From positions 682,001 through 746,000 of the forward strand of contig NZ_CP095043.1 of NCBI RefSeq assembly GCF_022919175.1: a stretch of DNA of 64,000 bases. Direction: 5' to 3'. Numbering within the stretch: position 1 is the first letter of the stretch; every line of letters begins with the position of its first letter. Positions 1 to 9,280 of this stretch are shown here, in pieces. This DNA is from Leucobacter rhizosphaerae (GTDB taxonomy: Bacteria > Actinomycetota > Actinomycetes > Actinomycetales > Microbacteriaceae). The notes under the pieces were generated by a model. It made no database searches, was not told the origin of the DNA, and saw only the letters and a list, made by a program, of their open reading frames with translations. A program made the position numbers and the translations under genes.

Positions 1-23
1 TAACTTTCAGCCATAATGGAGGG

Positions 24-653
24 GTGACAACGACCACTATGAATACCAAGTCAGCCGTGCCCTCGGTGAAGCGACCGAATCTGGTCGCCGTCGGTACGAT
101 CGTGTGGCTCGGCAGCGAGGTCATGTTCTTCGCGGGCCTCTTCGCGATCTACTTCACGCTGCGCGCCATGAACCCGGATCTGTGGGCCGAGCAGGTGGAG
201 AAGCACAACTTCACCTTCGCGCTCATCAACACCCTGATCCTCGTGGCTTCCTCCTTCACCGCTCAGGCCGGCGTGTTCGCCGCCGAGCGGATGCAGCCGC
301 GCGCGACCGGACGCGGCATCAGGAAGTGGGGCACCGTCGAGTGGTTCTACCTCACCTTCTTCATGGGCGCGATCTTCGTCGCCGGCCAGGCGTACGAGTA
401 CGCCACCTTCGTCTCCGAGGGCATCACGCTCTCGTCTGACCCCTACGGCTCCGCCTTCTACATGACGACCGGATTCCACGGGATCCATGTGTCGCTCGGC
501 CTCATCGCCTTCCTGCTCGTGATCGGCCGCATCTACGCGGTCAAGAACTTCACGCACAAGGAAGAGACGACGGCGGTCGTGGTGTCCTACTACTGGCACT
601 TCGTCGACATCGTGTGGATCATCCTGTTCATCGTCATCTACGTCCTCAAATAG
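24..653 (+). CDS. ctaE: Cytochrome c oxidase subunit III (aa3 oxidase)
   Basis: Subunit III of the aa3-type terminal oxidase, an integral membrane protein of about 209 residues with roughly five hydrophobic helices. It begins with the typical actinobacterial [25 protein letters not shown] segment and ends in a [12 protein letters not shown] helix. The GTG at 24 is preferred because CATAAT (12-17) ends exactly six bases before it, as expected for a leaderless mRNA; the GGAGGG in between is too close to act as a Shine-Dalgarno. The ATG at 39 is an alternative. It leads directly into qcrCAB, matching the cytochrome bcc-aa3 supercomplex operon of actinobacteria. The function is secure; the exact start is not. 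Confidence 0.95.
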   Translation: MTTTTMNTKSAVPSVKRPNLVAVGTIVWLGSEVMFFAGLFAIYFTLRAMNPDLWAEQVEKHNFTFALINTLILVASSFTAQAGVFAAERMQPRATGRGIRKWGTVEWFYLTFFMGAIFVAGQAYEYATFVSEGITLSSDPYGSAFYMTTGFHGIHVSLGLIAFLLVIGRIYAVKNFTHKEETTAVVVSYYWHFVDIVWIILFIVIYVLK

Positions 654-673
654 AGTCTGGAGAAATCGACATC

Positions 674-1474
674 ATGGCTCGCGCCAAGAAGAACATCCGC
701 AAGTCGGGTCGTCGCCATCCCCTCGCAACCGTCGCCCTCGTGGCCATCGGTCTGCTCGTGACGGGTGCCGCGTACGCCGGCTTCAGCCAGACCTCTGCCA
801 CGGCCGAAATCGATCTCGAGTCCCCCGCCACCATCAAGGAGGGCGAGAAGCTCTTCGGTGCGAACTGCGCCACCTGCCACGGTGCGGGTGCCCAGGGCAC
901 CGACGACGGCCCGTCCCTGATCGGTGCCGGTGCGGCGTCGGTGAACTTCCAGGTGGGGACCGGGCGCATGCCCCTCGCCTTCCAGGGACCCCAGGGCATG
1001 GTGAAGCCCAAGCAGTTCAACGAGGAGCAGACGCTGCAGATGGCCGCGTATGTCGCCTCCCTCGCACCGGGACCGGGCCTGCCCGAGACCCAGTACCTGC
1101 AGGGCGATGGGGACATCGCCAACGGCGCGACCCTCTTCCGCATCAACTGCGCGATGTGCCACAACGTGGCCGCCGCCGGTGGTGCACTGACCGAGGGCAA
1201 GTTCGCACCCAAGCTCACGGGTGTGGCTGCAACGCACGTGTACGAGGCCATGGTGACTGGTCCTCAGAACATGCCGGTGTTCAGCGATACGAACATCTCC
1301 CCGCAGGAGAAGTCCGACATCATCTCGTACCTCAAGTACATCGAAGAGAAGCCCGCAGTGGGCGGCTTGACCCTCGGGTCGATCGGCCCGGTCGCAGAGG
1401 GCCTGTTCATCTGGATCATCGGTCTCGGCGCGGTTGTCGCCCTCACCGTGTGGGTCACCGCGAAGTCGAACTAA
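674..1474 (+). CDS. qcrC: Cytochrome bc1 complex diheme cytochrome c subunit
   Basis: Diheme c-type cytochrome (266 aa) that passes electrons from the Rieske protein directly to the aa3 oxidase in actinobacteria, which lack soluble cytochrome c. Two CXXCH heme sites are visible, NCATCHG and NCAMCHN, one in each cytochrome c fold. There is an N-terminal membrane segment (LATVALVAIGLLVTGAAYAG) and a C-terminal anchor (GLFIWIIGLGAVVALTVW). The ATG at 674 follows a GGAG about ten bases upstream; longer in-frame starts would overlap ctaE and add no family-like residues. It sits 20 bases after ctaE and upstream of qcrA. Confidence 0.95.
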   Translation: MARAKKNIRKSGRRHPLATVALVAIGLLVTGAAYAGFSQTSATAEIDLESPATIKEGEKLFGANCATCHGAGAQGTDDGPSLIGAGAASVNFQVGTGRMPLAFQGPQGMVKPKQFNEEQTLQMAAYVASLAPGPGLPETQYLQGDGDIANGATLFRINCAMCHNVAAAGGALTEGKFAPKLTGVAATHVYEAMVTGPQNMPVFSDTNISPQEKSDIISYLKYIEEKPAVGGLTLGSIGPVAEGLFIWIIGLGAVVALTVWVTAKSN

Positions 1475-1519
1475 CGACGACGCACCGAGCAGTTATTGAA
1501 TCAGGAGTCAAGGAGCAAC

Positions 1520-2632
1520 ATGGCAGAGGAAGCGAAGAACAACGGTGAGAACGCCGTTGTCGCAACCCATGGCCACAGCGCGGACGGTGCTGCAGTAGGA
1601 ACTGCGGTCATCTCACCCGATGCAGTGCAGAATCCGGGTCTTCCCCCGCACCGGAAGCGTGTCACGGACCTCGATCCGAAGAAGGAGAAGAGCGCCGAGC
1701 GCGTCGTCTACACCCTCTTCTACATCTCGATCGCCGGCAGCCTCGGCGCCGTGCTCGCCTACATGTTCTTCCCGATCGAAACGGGCGAACTCCTGGCGAT
1801 CCGCCTGCACACGATGTTCGTCGGCCTCGGCATGGCGCTCGCGCTGCTCGCCGTCGGCATCGGCGCCGTCCACTGGGGCAAGGCCATCATGGCCGACCAC
1901 GAGTCGATCGATTACCGCCACCCGGTGCCGAGCGACGCCGAGACCCGCGAGGCCGCAGCCGAGGTGTTCGCCGTCTCCGACAAGGAGTCCGGGTTCTCCC
2001 GTCGCTCGCTCGTGCGCAACAGCCTCATCGGTGCGCTCATCGCGTTCCCGCTTCCCGGTATCACCCTGCTCCGCGGTCTCGCTCCGCAGGATCGCGATCC
2101 CGTGCAGCAGCTGAAGCACACCATGTGGGACAAGGGCATCCGCCTGGCCCGCGACCCCTCGGGTGTCGCCATCAAGGCCTCCGATGTCACCATCGGATCC
2201 GCGTTCCACGTGATCCCCGCGAACCTCACGCACGAGGAGTTCGCCAAGCTCACGCTCGACGAGCGCGGTGGCAGCGACAACTTCCTGGATGCCAAGGCCA
2301 AGGCCATCGTGCTGCTCATGCGTCTCGACCAGTCGGAACTCAAGGAGCTGCCGGACCGCAAGAACTGGTCGTACGACGGCATCGTCGCCTACTCGAAGGT
2401 CTGCACGCACGTTGGCTGCCCCGTGGCGCTCTACGAGCAGCACACGCACCACCTGCTGTGCCCCTGCCACCAGTCGCAGTTCGACGTCTCCGAGCACGCG
2501 AAGGTGATCTTCGGGCCGGCCAAGCGGCCGCTTCCGCAGCTTCCCATCACCGTCGACGACGAGGGCTACCTCGTCGCGCAGAGTGATTTCCATGAACCCG
2601 TTGGCCCGAGCTTCTGGGAGCGTCTCAAGTGA
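1520..2632 (+). CDS. qcrA: Cytochrome bc1 complex Rieske iron-sulfur subunit
   Basis: Rieske 2Fe-2S protein of the menaquinol:cytochrome c reductase, 370 aa. The cluster ligands are plain: CTHVGCP and CPCHQS near residues 295-325. As in other actinobacteria it is long, with a soluble N-terminal region followed by about three membrane helices before the Rieske domain, instead of the single helix of proteobacterial forms. The ATG at 1520 has an AAGGAG six bases upstream. The stop overlaps the qcrB start as GTGA, so translation of the two is probably coupled. Confidence 0.95.
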   Translation: MAEEAKNNGENAVVATHGHSADGAAVGTAVISPDAVQNPGLPPHRKRVTDLDPKKEKSAERVVYTLFYISIAGSLGAVLAYMFFPIETGELLAIRLHTMFVGLGMALALLAVGIGAVHWGKAIMADHESIDYRHPVPSDAETREAAAEVFAVSDKESGFSRRSLVRNSLIGALIAFPLPGITLLRGLAPQDRDPVQQLKHTMWDKGIRLARDPSGVAIKASDVTIGSAFHVIPANLTHEEFAKLTLDERGGSDNFLDAKAKAIVLLMRLDQSELKELPDRKNWSYDGIVAYSKVCTHVGCPVALYEQHTHHLLCPCHQSQFDVSEHAKVIFGPAKRPLPQLPITVDDEGYLVAQSDFHEPVGPSFWERLK

Positions 2633-4245
2633 GCAGCACCGTAACCGAAACCCCGGCGCAGCAGAGCGGCTCAAGCCGCTTCACTGCCGCGGCGTCGAAC
2701 TACATCGACGAGCGCACCAAGATCGGTGTCGCCGTCAAGGAGTTCGGTCGTAAGGTCTTCCCGGATCACTGGTCCTTCCTCCTCGGCGAGGTCGCGCTGT
2801 ACAGCTTCGTGGTGATCCTGCTCTCGGGCACGTTCCTCACGCTGTTCTTCCAGGCCTCCATGGCCGAGGTCCACTACACCGGCCCGTACGTCCCGATGAA
2901 GGGCGTCGAGATGTCGGTGGCGATGGCCTCGACTCTCGACATCTCATTCTCGGTCCGCGGCGGCCTGCTGATGCGCCAGGTGCACCACTGGGCGGCCCTG
3001 CTGTTCGTGGCCTCCATCGGGCTCCACATGCTCCGCATCTTCTTCACCGGTGCGTTCCGCAAGCCCCGCGAGCTCAACTGGGTCATCGGCTTCGTGCTGT
3101 TCGTCCTGGCGATGGCCGAGGGCTTCACGGGCTACTCGCTCCCCGATGACGTGCTCTCGGGCAACGGCCTCCGCATCATCGACGGCATCATCAAGGCGAT
3201 CCCCGTGATCGGCACCTACCTCTCGTTCTTCTTCTTCGGAGGCGAGTTCCCGGGCACCGATATCGTCGGACGCCTGTACATGCTGCACATCATGCTGCTG
3301 CCTGCCCTGGTGATCCTCTTCGTGGCGCTGCACCTCGCGTTTGTGGTCATCCACAAGCACACGCAGTACCCCGGCCCGGGCAAGACCCAGCAGAACGTGG
3401 TCGGCTTCCCCGTCCTTCCCGTGTACGCGGCGAAGGCCGGCGGCTTCTTCTTCATCGTCTTCGGTGTGATCGCGCTGATCGCGTCGTTCGTGGGCATCAA
3501 CCCGATCTGGAACTACGGCCCGTACGATCCCTCCCCCGTGTCCGCCGGTACCCAGCCCGACTGGTATATCGGCTTCGCGGACGGCATGCTCCGATTGATT
3601 CCACCGGGGCTCGAAACGGAGTGGTTCGGCTACACCTGGTCGTGGAACATGCTGATCCCTCTGGGCATCATCGGGATCTTCCTGGTGCTGGTGGCGGCGT
3701 ACCCGTTCATCGAAGCCTGGGTCACCGGAGACAAGCGCGAGCACCACATCCTGGATCGCCCCCGCAACGCTCCGACCCGTACCGCGATCGGCGCCGCCGG
3801 TGTGACGTTCTACGCGGTGATGTGGGCGGGCGCGAGCTCGGACCTCATGGCCACGCACTTCCAGCTCTCGATGGAGGGGGTCATCCACGCGCTGCAGGCG
3901 CTGCTGATCCTCGGGCCGATCTTCGCCTACATCGTGACCAAGCGGATCTGTCTCGCCCTGCAGAAGAAGGATCGCTCCATCGCACTGCACGGCTACGAGT
4001 CCGGGCGCATCGTGCGACTGCCAGGCGGCGAGTACATCGAGGTGCACAAGCCACTCGACAGCTACGAGTCGTGGCAGCTCGTGAGCTACACGGACTACGC
4101 GCCGCTGATGCTCCGCCCGAACGACGACGGCCGCATTCCGTTCTCCAAGCGCCTCCGTGCCGGCTTCAGCCGCTGGTTCTTCGAGGATCGGATCGTTCCC
4201 CCGACCAAGGGTGAGATCGAGGACGGTCACCACGGCGGACACTAG
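2629..4245 (+). CDS. qcrB: Cytochrome bc1 complex cytochrome b subunit
   Basis: Cytochrome b (538 aa) carrying the two b hemes and the quinol oxidation site; it is membrane embedded, with the paired histidines on helices around VHHWAALLFVASIGLHMLRI and MLHIMLLPALVILFVALHLAFVVIHKH. The long C-terminal cytoplasmic tail (about residues 430-538) is typical of actinobacterial QcrB. It starts at a GTG overlapping the qcrA stop (GTGA). It is the last gene of the operon; a strong terminator follows immediately. Confidence 0.95.
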   Translation: MSSTVTETPAQQSGSSRFTAAASNYIDERTKIGVAVKEFGRKVFPDHWSFLLGEVALYSFVVILLSGTFLTLFFQASMAEVHYTGPYVPMKGVEMSVAMASTLDISFSVRGGLLMRQVHHWAALLFVASIGLHMLRIFFTGAFRKPRELNWVIGFVLFVLAMAEGFTGYSLPDDVLSGNGLRIIDGIIKAIPVIGTYLSFFFFGGEFPGTDIVGRLYMLHIMLLPALVILFVALHLAFVVIHKHTQYPGPGKTQQNVVGFPVLPVYAAKAGGFFFIVFGVIALIASFVGINPIWNYGPYDPSPVSAGTQPDWYIGFADGMLRLIPPGLETEWFGYTWSWNMLIPLGIIGIFLVLVAAYPFIEAWVTGDKREHHILDRPRNAPTRTAIGAAGVTFYAVMWAGASSDLMATHFQLSMEGVIHALQALLILGPIFAYIVTKRICLALQKKDRSIALHGYESGRIVRLPGGEYIEVHKPLDSYESWQLVSYTDYAPLMLRPNDDGRIPFSKRLRAGFSRWFFEDRIVPPTKGEIEDGHHGGH

Positions 4246-4258
4246 TCCCCCGCCATAC

Positions 4259-4299
4259 AGTGAAGGGCCCCGCAGACACGTTCTGCGGGGCCCTTCACT
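4259..4299 (+). terminator. Intrinsic terminator after qcrB
   Basis: A perfect 18-bp inverted repeat, AGTGAAGGGCCCCGCAGA at 4259-4276 pairing with 4282-4299, with the 5-nt loop CACGT. It begins 14 bases after the qcrB stop. The T-run is very short, which is common for actinobacterial terminators. It closes the ctaE-qcrCAB unit. Confidence 0.85.
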
Positions 4300-4673
4300 T
4301 ATGTGCGTGCACCTTCGCTCATCGGCAGGTCCTGGAACCCTCGCCTCTCGGCCCGGGCTCAGCCTCCCGGTCCGAGGCCACCAGCCACGAGTGAACGCAA
4401 TGCAACCCTGCGAGGTGCGTGAACGGTGCGTTCGGGTTCACTCGGTGGCCAGGTGTTCTCGGTGACCGGGATCACTGGAGAGTCGGGCCACTCGCAGACT
4501 GGGATCCGCGGGCGCAGTGTGCGTGTCGACAAACGAGAGCGGCCAGGCACGTGTGAGCGCGAACTGGGGCGAATCTCGGCCAAGATACCGGTAATCGCTC
4601 ACACTCGCGCTGTGCGCGGCACCCTGCACACGGGCACCCGCGGCCACGGGCCGCAGAGCCGGACGCGCAGCGA
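4300..4673. other. Intergenic region between convergent operons, no gene seen
   Basis: About 370 bases without a credible coding frame. The visible structure is an imperfect inverted repeat: GGCCACC (4376-4382) plus GAGTGAAC (4389-4396) against GTTCACTC (4436-4443) plus GGTGGCC (4444-4450). There is also a short GC hairpin GCGGCC-ACG-GGCCGC at 4640-4654, just after the stop of the TetR gene, that could help end transcription of the minus-strand operon. No promoter pointing out of the region is obvious. Confidence 0.5.
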
Positions 4674-5177
4674 CTACCCGAGCGAAGTCGGCGACTCGAG
4701 CGAAGCGGGCGACTCGGGCGACTCGGGCGACGCGGGCGAAGCGGGCGACGCCGATGACTCCGGATCGAGCAGCACTGCTGCACCGCGAGCCACCACCGCG
4801 AGCAGACGCTCCTCCCCCAGGTGCTCCTCGAGATCGTCGAGCACACGGCCGAGGTCGGGCGCCAGCTCGTGAGAACGGGCCGCAGCAACCGCCTGGAAGA
4901 GGAGCCGCGCATCCGCGTCCGCCACAGACCCCGGAGTGCGCGCATCACCCCACAGTGAGAGCCCCTTTACCACACGCACCACGCACGCCAGAAAGAGCTC
5001 ACGCTTCGTCGCGAAGCTCGAGTACACATGCGGCTGCGGCACATCGGCGCGCGAGGCGATCGCCGCCGTCGATGCGCCGTGATAGCCCAAGAGGCCGAAC
5101 TCGATGAGTCCGGCCTCCAGGAGCCGCTCCCGGTTCTCCCCGGGCTTGCGTCGCGGGCGACGCGAAGTGGTCGTCAA
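4674..5177 (-). CDS. TetR/AcrR family regulator with Ser-Pro repeat tail
   Basis: A 167-aa TetR-type DNA-binding protein. The N-terminal helix-turn-helix region reads RERLLEAGLIEFGLLGYHGASTAAIASRADVPQPHVYSSFATKRELF (shown only to place the domain, residues about 16-62). The ligand domain is short, and the last 24 residues are SPA/SPE/SPT tripeptides encoded by a 9-nt DNA repeat (4679-4750). The start is a TTG overlapping the stop of the upstream GNAT gene as TTGA, suggesting coupling. It is the last gene of the run ctaC-ctaD-ctaF-GNAT-TetR. Its target is unknown. Confidence 0.8.
   Translation of the reverse strand: MTTTSRRPRRKPGENRERLLEAGLIEFGLLGYHGASTAAIASRADVPQPHVYSSFATKRELFLACVVRVVKGLSLWGDARTPGSVADADARLLFQAVAAARSHELAPDLGRVLDDLEEHLGEERLLAVVARGAAVLLDPESSASPASPASPESPESPASLESPTSLG
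4679..4750. repeat. 9-nt tandem repeat inside TetR gene
   Basis: Eight 9-nt units of the form CGGGCGACT with variants (CGAGCGAAG, CGGGCGAAG, CGGGCGACG). They are in frame and encode Ser-Pro-Ala/Glu tripeptides at the protein's C-terminus. Length changes would keep the reading frame. Confidence 0.8.
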
Positions 5178-5617
5178 CTGAGGTCGAGGACCTTGCGGTA
5201 GTGCTCACCCATGGGCTCGAACCCGCGATGGTTGTAGAAGGATCCGATGCGCGACGTGGACGCCGACAGCTGACGCACCCCGCGGCCCATGCAGTAGTGC
5301 TCGTTGGCCTGCATGAGCCGATCGCCGACACCGTGGCCCCGGCTCTCCTCGTCGACGACGATCTCCTGCAGGTGGGCAGTGAGGCCCGGAGCGTGCAGCA
5401 ACCGCGACACGGTCATCAGCGAGTACCCGGCGACTGCCCCGTCCCGCTCGGCGACGAAGAGCACGTTGGTCTCCTGGTCGCGGCGGCGGAGCACATTGTC
5501 GAGAGCGATGAGGAACTCATCACGCCCGATGGGTTCGCGACCGGTCTGGAACTGCCGCGCGAGCGCGTAGAGCGCCGAGGCGTCCTCGCTCTGGCCGCGT
5601 CGAATCGTGATGCTCAC
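5174..5617 (-). CDS. GNAT family N-acetyltransferase
   Basis: A 147-aa protein with a complete GNAT fold. The acetyl-CoA binding motif A is visible as VDEESRGHGVGDRLM near residues 91-105 (R-G-H-G-V-G pyrophosphate loop), followed by a conserved YNHRGFEPMGEHY C-terminal motif. The substrate cannot be told. The start is a GTG at 5617 with AAGGG seven bases upstream. It lies 12 bases after ctaF and overlaps the TetR gene, so it is probably cotranscribed with the oxidase genes. Confidence 0.85.
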   Translation of the reverse strand: MSITIRRGQSEDASALYALARQFQTGREPIGRDEFLIALDNVLRRRDQETNVLFVAERDGAVAGYSLMTVSRLLHAPGLTAHLQEIVVDEESRGHGVGDRLMQANEHYCMGRGVRQLSASTSRIGSFYNHRGFEPMGEHYRKVLDLS

Positions 5618-5629
5618 CGAACGACCCTT

Positions 5630-6052
5630 CTAGCGGGCGAAGTTGCCGCGGTAGTACTCGTACACCCAGCCGACCACACCGACCAGCACGAGCGGCGCGG
5701 TGAGGAATGACAGCCAGAAGTTGAATCCGATGCACAGACCCAGCACCACGGCGGAGGCGCCGAAGGCCAGGAACATCGGCCACCAGCTCCACGGGCTGAA
5801 TTCGCCGAGCTCGGGATCGCCGTCGTCGATGTCCGAGTCGTCGCGATCCTCGACGAGCACGCCGCCCTGCTTCTTCTGGACCATCATGAGATAGACCGCG
5901 ATGAAGGCGGTGAGCGCACCCGAGAGCAGGATGGCGGTGGAGCCGACCCACTCGATGTACCCGTGTGTGATGAGGTTCCACCCGGTGTAGACACCAGCGA
6001 TCAGAACGAAGTAGCTCGTCAGGATCCAGAAGATGACGATATTCGATTTCAT
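5630..6052 (-). CDS. ctaF: Cytochrome c oxidase subunit IV (actinobacterial)
   Basis: Small actinobacterial subunit IV (140 aa) of the aa3 oxidase. Four membrane segments in two pairs are separated by an acidic linker (VEDRDDSDIDDGDPELGEF, residues about 67-85). The sequence FSPWSWWPMFLAFGA is characteristic of the family. It follows ctaD by 19 bases and shares the ctaC-ctaD-ctaF order known from Mycobacterium and Corynebacterium relatives. Confidence 0.93.
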   Translation of the reverse strand: MKSNIVIFWILTSYFVLIAGVYTGWNLITHGYIEWVGSTAILLSGALTAFIAVYLMMVQKKQGGVLVEDRDDSDIDDGDPELGEFSPWSWWPMFLAFGASAVVLGLCIGFNFWLSFLTAPLVLVGVVGWVYEYYRGNFAR

Positions 6053-6071
6053 GGTTCCGTTCCCCTCCCGG

Positions 6072-7712
6072 TCAGTGCTTGTCAGCGAGCGCGGGCGCGG
6101 CCGGTTCGGGCTGCGTCACCCCGCTGATCTCGGGATGGTTGAGATCGAAGGCCGGCGACTCCGAGCGGATGCGCGGGATCGAGGTGAAGTTGTGCCGCGG
6201 CGGCGGGCAGGAGGTCGCCCACTCGAGCGAGCGCCCGAAGCCCCACGGATCGTCGACGGTGACCTTCGGCGCCCGACGTGCCGTGATGTACACGTTCAGG
6301 AGGAACGGGATCATCGAGGCGCCGAGGATCATCGCACCCACGGTCGAGAGCTGGTTGCCCCAGGTCACGCCATCGGCCGGCAGATACGTGTAGTACCGGC
6401 GCGGCATGGCCATGACGCCGAGCCAGTGCTGCACGAGGAAGGTCATGTGGAAGCCGATGAACAGCACCCAGAAGTGGATCTTGCCGAGCCGCTCGTCGAG
6501 CATCTTGCCGGTCCACTTCGGCCACCAGAAGTAGAAGCCCGCGAACATTGCGAACACCACGGTGCCGAACACGACGTAGTGGAAGTGCGCCACCACGAAG
6601 TAGGTGTCGGAGAGGTGGAAGTCGAGCGCCGGCGAGGCCAGGATGACACCGGTCAGACCGCCGAAGACGAAGGTGACCAGGAAGCCGAGCGACCAGAGCA
6701 TGGGCGTCTCGAAGGTGATCGATCCGCGCCACAGCGTGCCGAGCCAGTTGAAGATCTTCACGCCCGTCGGAACGGCGATGAGCATCGTCATCAGTGCGAA
6801 GAACGGAAGCAGGACCGAACCGGTGACGTACATGTGGTGCGCCCACACTGTCATCGACAGTGCCGCGATGGCGATCGTCGCGTAGATCAGCGTCTTGTAC
6901 CCGAAGATCGGCTTGCGGCTGAACACCGGGAAGATCTCGGAGACGATGCCGAAGAACGGCAGCGCGATGATGTACACCTCCGGGTGCCCGAAGAACCAGA
7001 AGAGGTGTTGCCAGAGGATGGCTCCGCCCTCGCCGTTGTAGATCTGAGCACCGAAGATGCGGTCGGCTGCGAGGCCGAACATGGCGGCGGCGAGCACCGG
7101 GAAGACCAGCAGCACGAGGATCGAGGTGATCAGCGTGTTCCAGGTGAAGACCGACATGCGCCACATCGTCATGCCCGGGGCGCGCATCGTGATGATGGTC
7201 GTCACGAAGTTCACGCCGCCCATGATCGTGCCGAAGCCGCTCACGCCGAGTCCGAGCACCCAGAGGTTGCCGCCGACGCCCGGAGAGAACGTCTGATCCG
7301 ACAGCGGAGCGTAGGCGAACCAGCCGAACGACGCCGCGCCCTGCGGGGTGAGGAAGCCGCCGACCGCGATCAGCGAGCCGAACGTGTAGAGCCAGAAGGC
7401 GAACGCGTTCAGTCGCGGGAACGCGACATCGGGGGCGCCGATCTGCAGCGGCATCAGCACGTTCGCGAAGCCCGCGAACAGCGGGGTCGCGAACATCAGC
7501 AGCATGATCGTGCCGTGCATGGTGAACAGCTGGTTGTACTGCTCCTTGGTCCCGACGATCTCGAGCCCGGGAGCGAACAGCTGCGCGCGGATCAGGAGAG
7601 CCATGAGGCCGCCGATCAGGAACCACACGAAGGAGCTGATCAGATACATGTACCCGATCACCTTGTGGTCCGTGGACGTCAGCCACGAGACAATGACGTT
7701 GCCCTTCTTCAT
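6072..7712 (-). CDS. ctaD: Cytochrome c oxidase subunit I
   Basis: Catalytic subunit I of the aa3 oxidase with heme a, heme a3 and CuB; 12 membrane helices over about 546 residues. Characteristic segments include [14 protein letters not shown] at the N-terminus, the CuB-site helix [16 protein letters not shown], and [13 protein letters not shown] carrying histidine ligands. I choose the ATG at 7712, giving [17 protein letters not shown] with GAGGGA upstream. An in-frame ATG at 7730 overlaps the ctaC stop by one base (TAATG) and is also possible. Confidence 0.95.
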   Translation of the reverse strand: MKKGNVIVSWLTSTDHKVIGYMYLISSFVWFLIGGLMALLIRAQLFAPGLEIVGTKEQYNQLFTMHGTIMLLMFATPLFAGFANVLMPLQIGAPDVAFPRLNAFAFWLYTFGSLIAVGGFLTPQGAASFGWFAYAPLSDQTFSPGVGGNLWVLGLGVSGFGTIMGGVNFVTTIITMRAPGMTMWRMSVFTWNTLITSILVLLVFPVLAAAMFGLAADRIFGAQIYNGEGGAILWQHLFWFFGHPEVYIIALPFFGIVSEIFPVFSRKPIFGYKTLIYATIAIAALSMTVWAHHMYVTGSVLLPFFALMTMLIAVPTGVKIFNWLGTLWRGSITFETPMLWSLGFLVTFVFGGLTGVILASPALDFHLSDTYFVVAHFHYVVFGTVVFAMFAGFYFWWPKWTGKMLDERLGKIHFWVLFIGFHMTFLVQHWLGVMAMPRRYYTYLPADGVTWGNQLSTVGAMILGASMIPFLLNVYITARRAPKVTVDDPWGFGRSLEWATSCPPPRHNFTSIPRIRSESPAFDLNHPEISGVTQPEPAAPALADKH

Positions 7713-7729
7713 GTTTCTGCTATCCCTCA

Positions 7730-8596
7730 TTACTCGTTCTGAGCCTTGGCTTCGTCACCGAAGAAGTGCTCTTGATTCGGGTTCAGTTCGTTCGTGACCT
7801 GGCCCACGTTGCCGGCCTCACGGAGCGAGGCGATGTACGCGTCGTACTCGTCCTGCTCCACGACCCGGACCTCGAAGAGCATCATCGAGTGGTACTCACC
7901 GCAGAGCTCGGCGCACTTGCCCATGAACGTGCCGGTCTTGGTCGGCGTGAAGCTCATGTAATTGGTCTGGCCCGGGATCATGTCCTTCTTGTAGAGGAAC
8001 TCGACCACCCAGAAGGAGTGGATGACGTCGCGCGTCTCGAGCTTGATCTCGGTGGTCTTGTCGACGGGCAGGTAGAGCACCGGCATGGTGTCCTCCTGCG
8101 CGGAGCCGTCGTCGTTCGTCTGCACCTGGACGCCCTGGAAGTAGACGTCCTCGTTCACGTAGTTGAAGTCCCACGCCCAGCGCTTGCCGAACACCTCGAC
8201 GGTGTTCTCGGGCGCCTCGTAGCGGGCCTCGATCTTGCTCTGCTCCTGGGCGGTGAAGGCGAAGAAGCCGAGCACGAGGATCACGGGCACGATCGTGAAG
8301 AAGGTCTCGATCGGCATGTTGTAGCGCAGCTGGACCGGGAGACCGGTCTGCCCCTTGCGGCGACGGTATGCGATGGTGGCCCAGATGATGAGGCCCCAGG
8401 TGACGATGCCCACCACCAGCAGCACGATCCAGGAGGTCACCCACAGGCCGGTGATGCCGTCCGTGTGGTTCGTGGCCCCCTCAGAACCGGCGGGGAGGAA
8501 GCCCCGCTGCTGCTCCGGGCTGCAACCCGCCAGCGCCAGCGCCGCCGCCAGCACCACTGGGGCCGCGACCCATTTCATTCGACGATTGGAACGCAC
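7730..8596 (-). CDS. ctaC: Cytochrome c oxidase subunit II
   Basis: Subunit II with the CuA centre, 288 aa. The N-terminus is a lipoprotein signal peptide (AAALALAGC, lipobox cysteine near residue 25), followed by two membrane helices and the cupredoxin domain. The CuA ligands are visible in [14 protein letters not shown] and the upstream DVIHSFWV histidine. The GTG at 8596 has GAAAGG six bases upstream. A short hairpin CGCGC-GAAAA-GCGCG (8624-8638) lies in the leader. First gene of the ctaC-ctaD-ctaF unit. Confidence 0.95.
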   Translation of the reverse strand: MRSNRRMKWVAAPVVLAAALALAGCSPEQQRGFLPAGSEGATNHTDGITGLWVTSWIVLLVVGIVTWGLIIWATIAYRRRKGQTGLPVQLRYNMPIETFFTIVPVILVLGFFAFTAQEQSKIEARYEAPENTVEVFGKRWAWDFNYVNEDVYFQGVQVQTNDDGSAQEDTMPVLYLPVDKTTEIKLETRDVIHSFWVVEFLYKKDMIPGQTNYMSFTPTKTGTFMGKCAELCGEYHSMMLFEVRVVEQDEYDAYIASLREAGNVGQVTNELNPNQEHFFGDEAKAQNE

Positions 8597-8732
8597 CGCA
8601 TACCTTTCGAATTGTTTCTCGTCCGCGCGAAAAGCGCGCGAAACTGATGACTCCCTGTTAGCTTAGCGCGAACCTGAGCGTTCCCCGAACACACGCCGGG
8701 TGTCGCCGACACTCAGTCCTGCAGTGCTCGGA

Positions 8733-9125
8733 TCAGCTGAAGCTGTCCCCGCACGCGCAGCTGCCCTGAGCGTTCGGATTGTCGATCGTGAAGCCCTGCT
8801 TCTGGATCGTGTCCTCGAAATCGATCGTGGCTCCGCTGAGGTACGGCACGCTCATCGCATCGACCGCGACCTGGACGCCGTCGAAGTCGACGATCGCGTC
8901 GTTGTCGAGCTCGCGCTCGTCGAAGAAGAGCTGGTAGATGAGGCCCGAGCAGCCCCCCGGCTGCACGGCGATGCGGAGGCGGAGGTCGTCTCGCCCCTCC
9001 TGCGCCAGGAGACTGCGGACCTTGTCACGGGCCGCGTCGCTCAGCAGCACGCCGTGCGCGTTCGCCGCCGTTGCCTCGGGGGTCTCGGCACCGATCGTCT
9101 CGGCACCTGTGGTTGCAGTGCTCAT
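8733..9125 (-). CDS. erpA: HesB/IscA/ErpA-type iron-sulfur cluster insertion protein
   Basis: A-type Fe-S carrier of 130 aa. The three cluster-binding cysteines are in the usual places: PGGCSGL and GSCACGDSF at the C-terminus. An extra Ala/Thr-rich N-terminal stretch of about 25 residues precedes the domain. The ATG at 9125 has GAGGAG five bases upstream, and TAGACT (9160-9165, minus strand) is a likely -10. It is transcribed toward ctaC and divergently from the DUF3043 gene, a context seen in other actinobacteria. The symbol is by family and not by function test. Confidence 0.85.
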   Translation of the reverse strand: MSTATTGAETIGAETPEATAANAHGVLLSDAARDKVRSLLAQEGRDDLRLRIAVQPGGCSGLIYQLFFDERELDNDAIVDFDGVQVAVDAMSVPYLSGATIDFEDTIQKQGFTIDNPNAQGSCACGDSFS

Positions 9126-9280
9126 GCGTACTCCTCGCTCGCGTCGACTTTGCCCCCTCAGTCTACCGCCCCCGCGGATTCGCGGCTGATGCGCACCTCG
9201 GCACGGTAGTCTGGAGGTCGGCCGTGATCGATTCGGCGAGAGTACACCGTGCGATCCGCACAGACCGAGAGGGACCAGGC

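Noticed and set aside
4376-4450. The inverted repeat in the qcrB-TetR gap considered as an attachment site or insertion-sequence end
   Set aside because: No transposase or integrase nearby, no target duplication, and arms are short with a bulge.
4679-4750. The 9-nt repeats considered as a CRISPR-like or mobile-element array
   Set aside because: Units are contiguous without spacers, lie in frame in a coding region and no cas genes are present.
6033-7742. A 569-codon open frame antisense to ctaD
   Set aside because: Shadow of the third-position GC bias in ctaD; composition is Glu/Arg/Asp/His-rich with no membrane or domain features.
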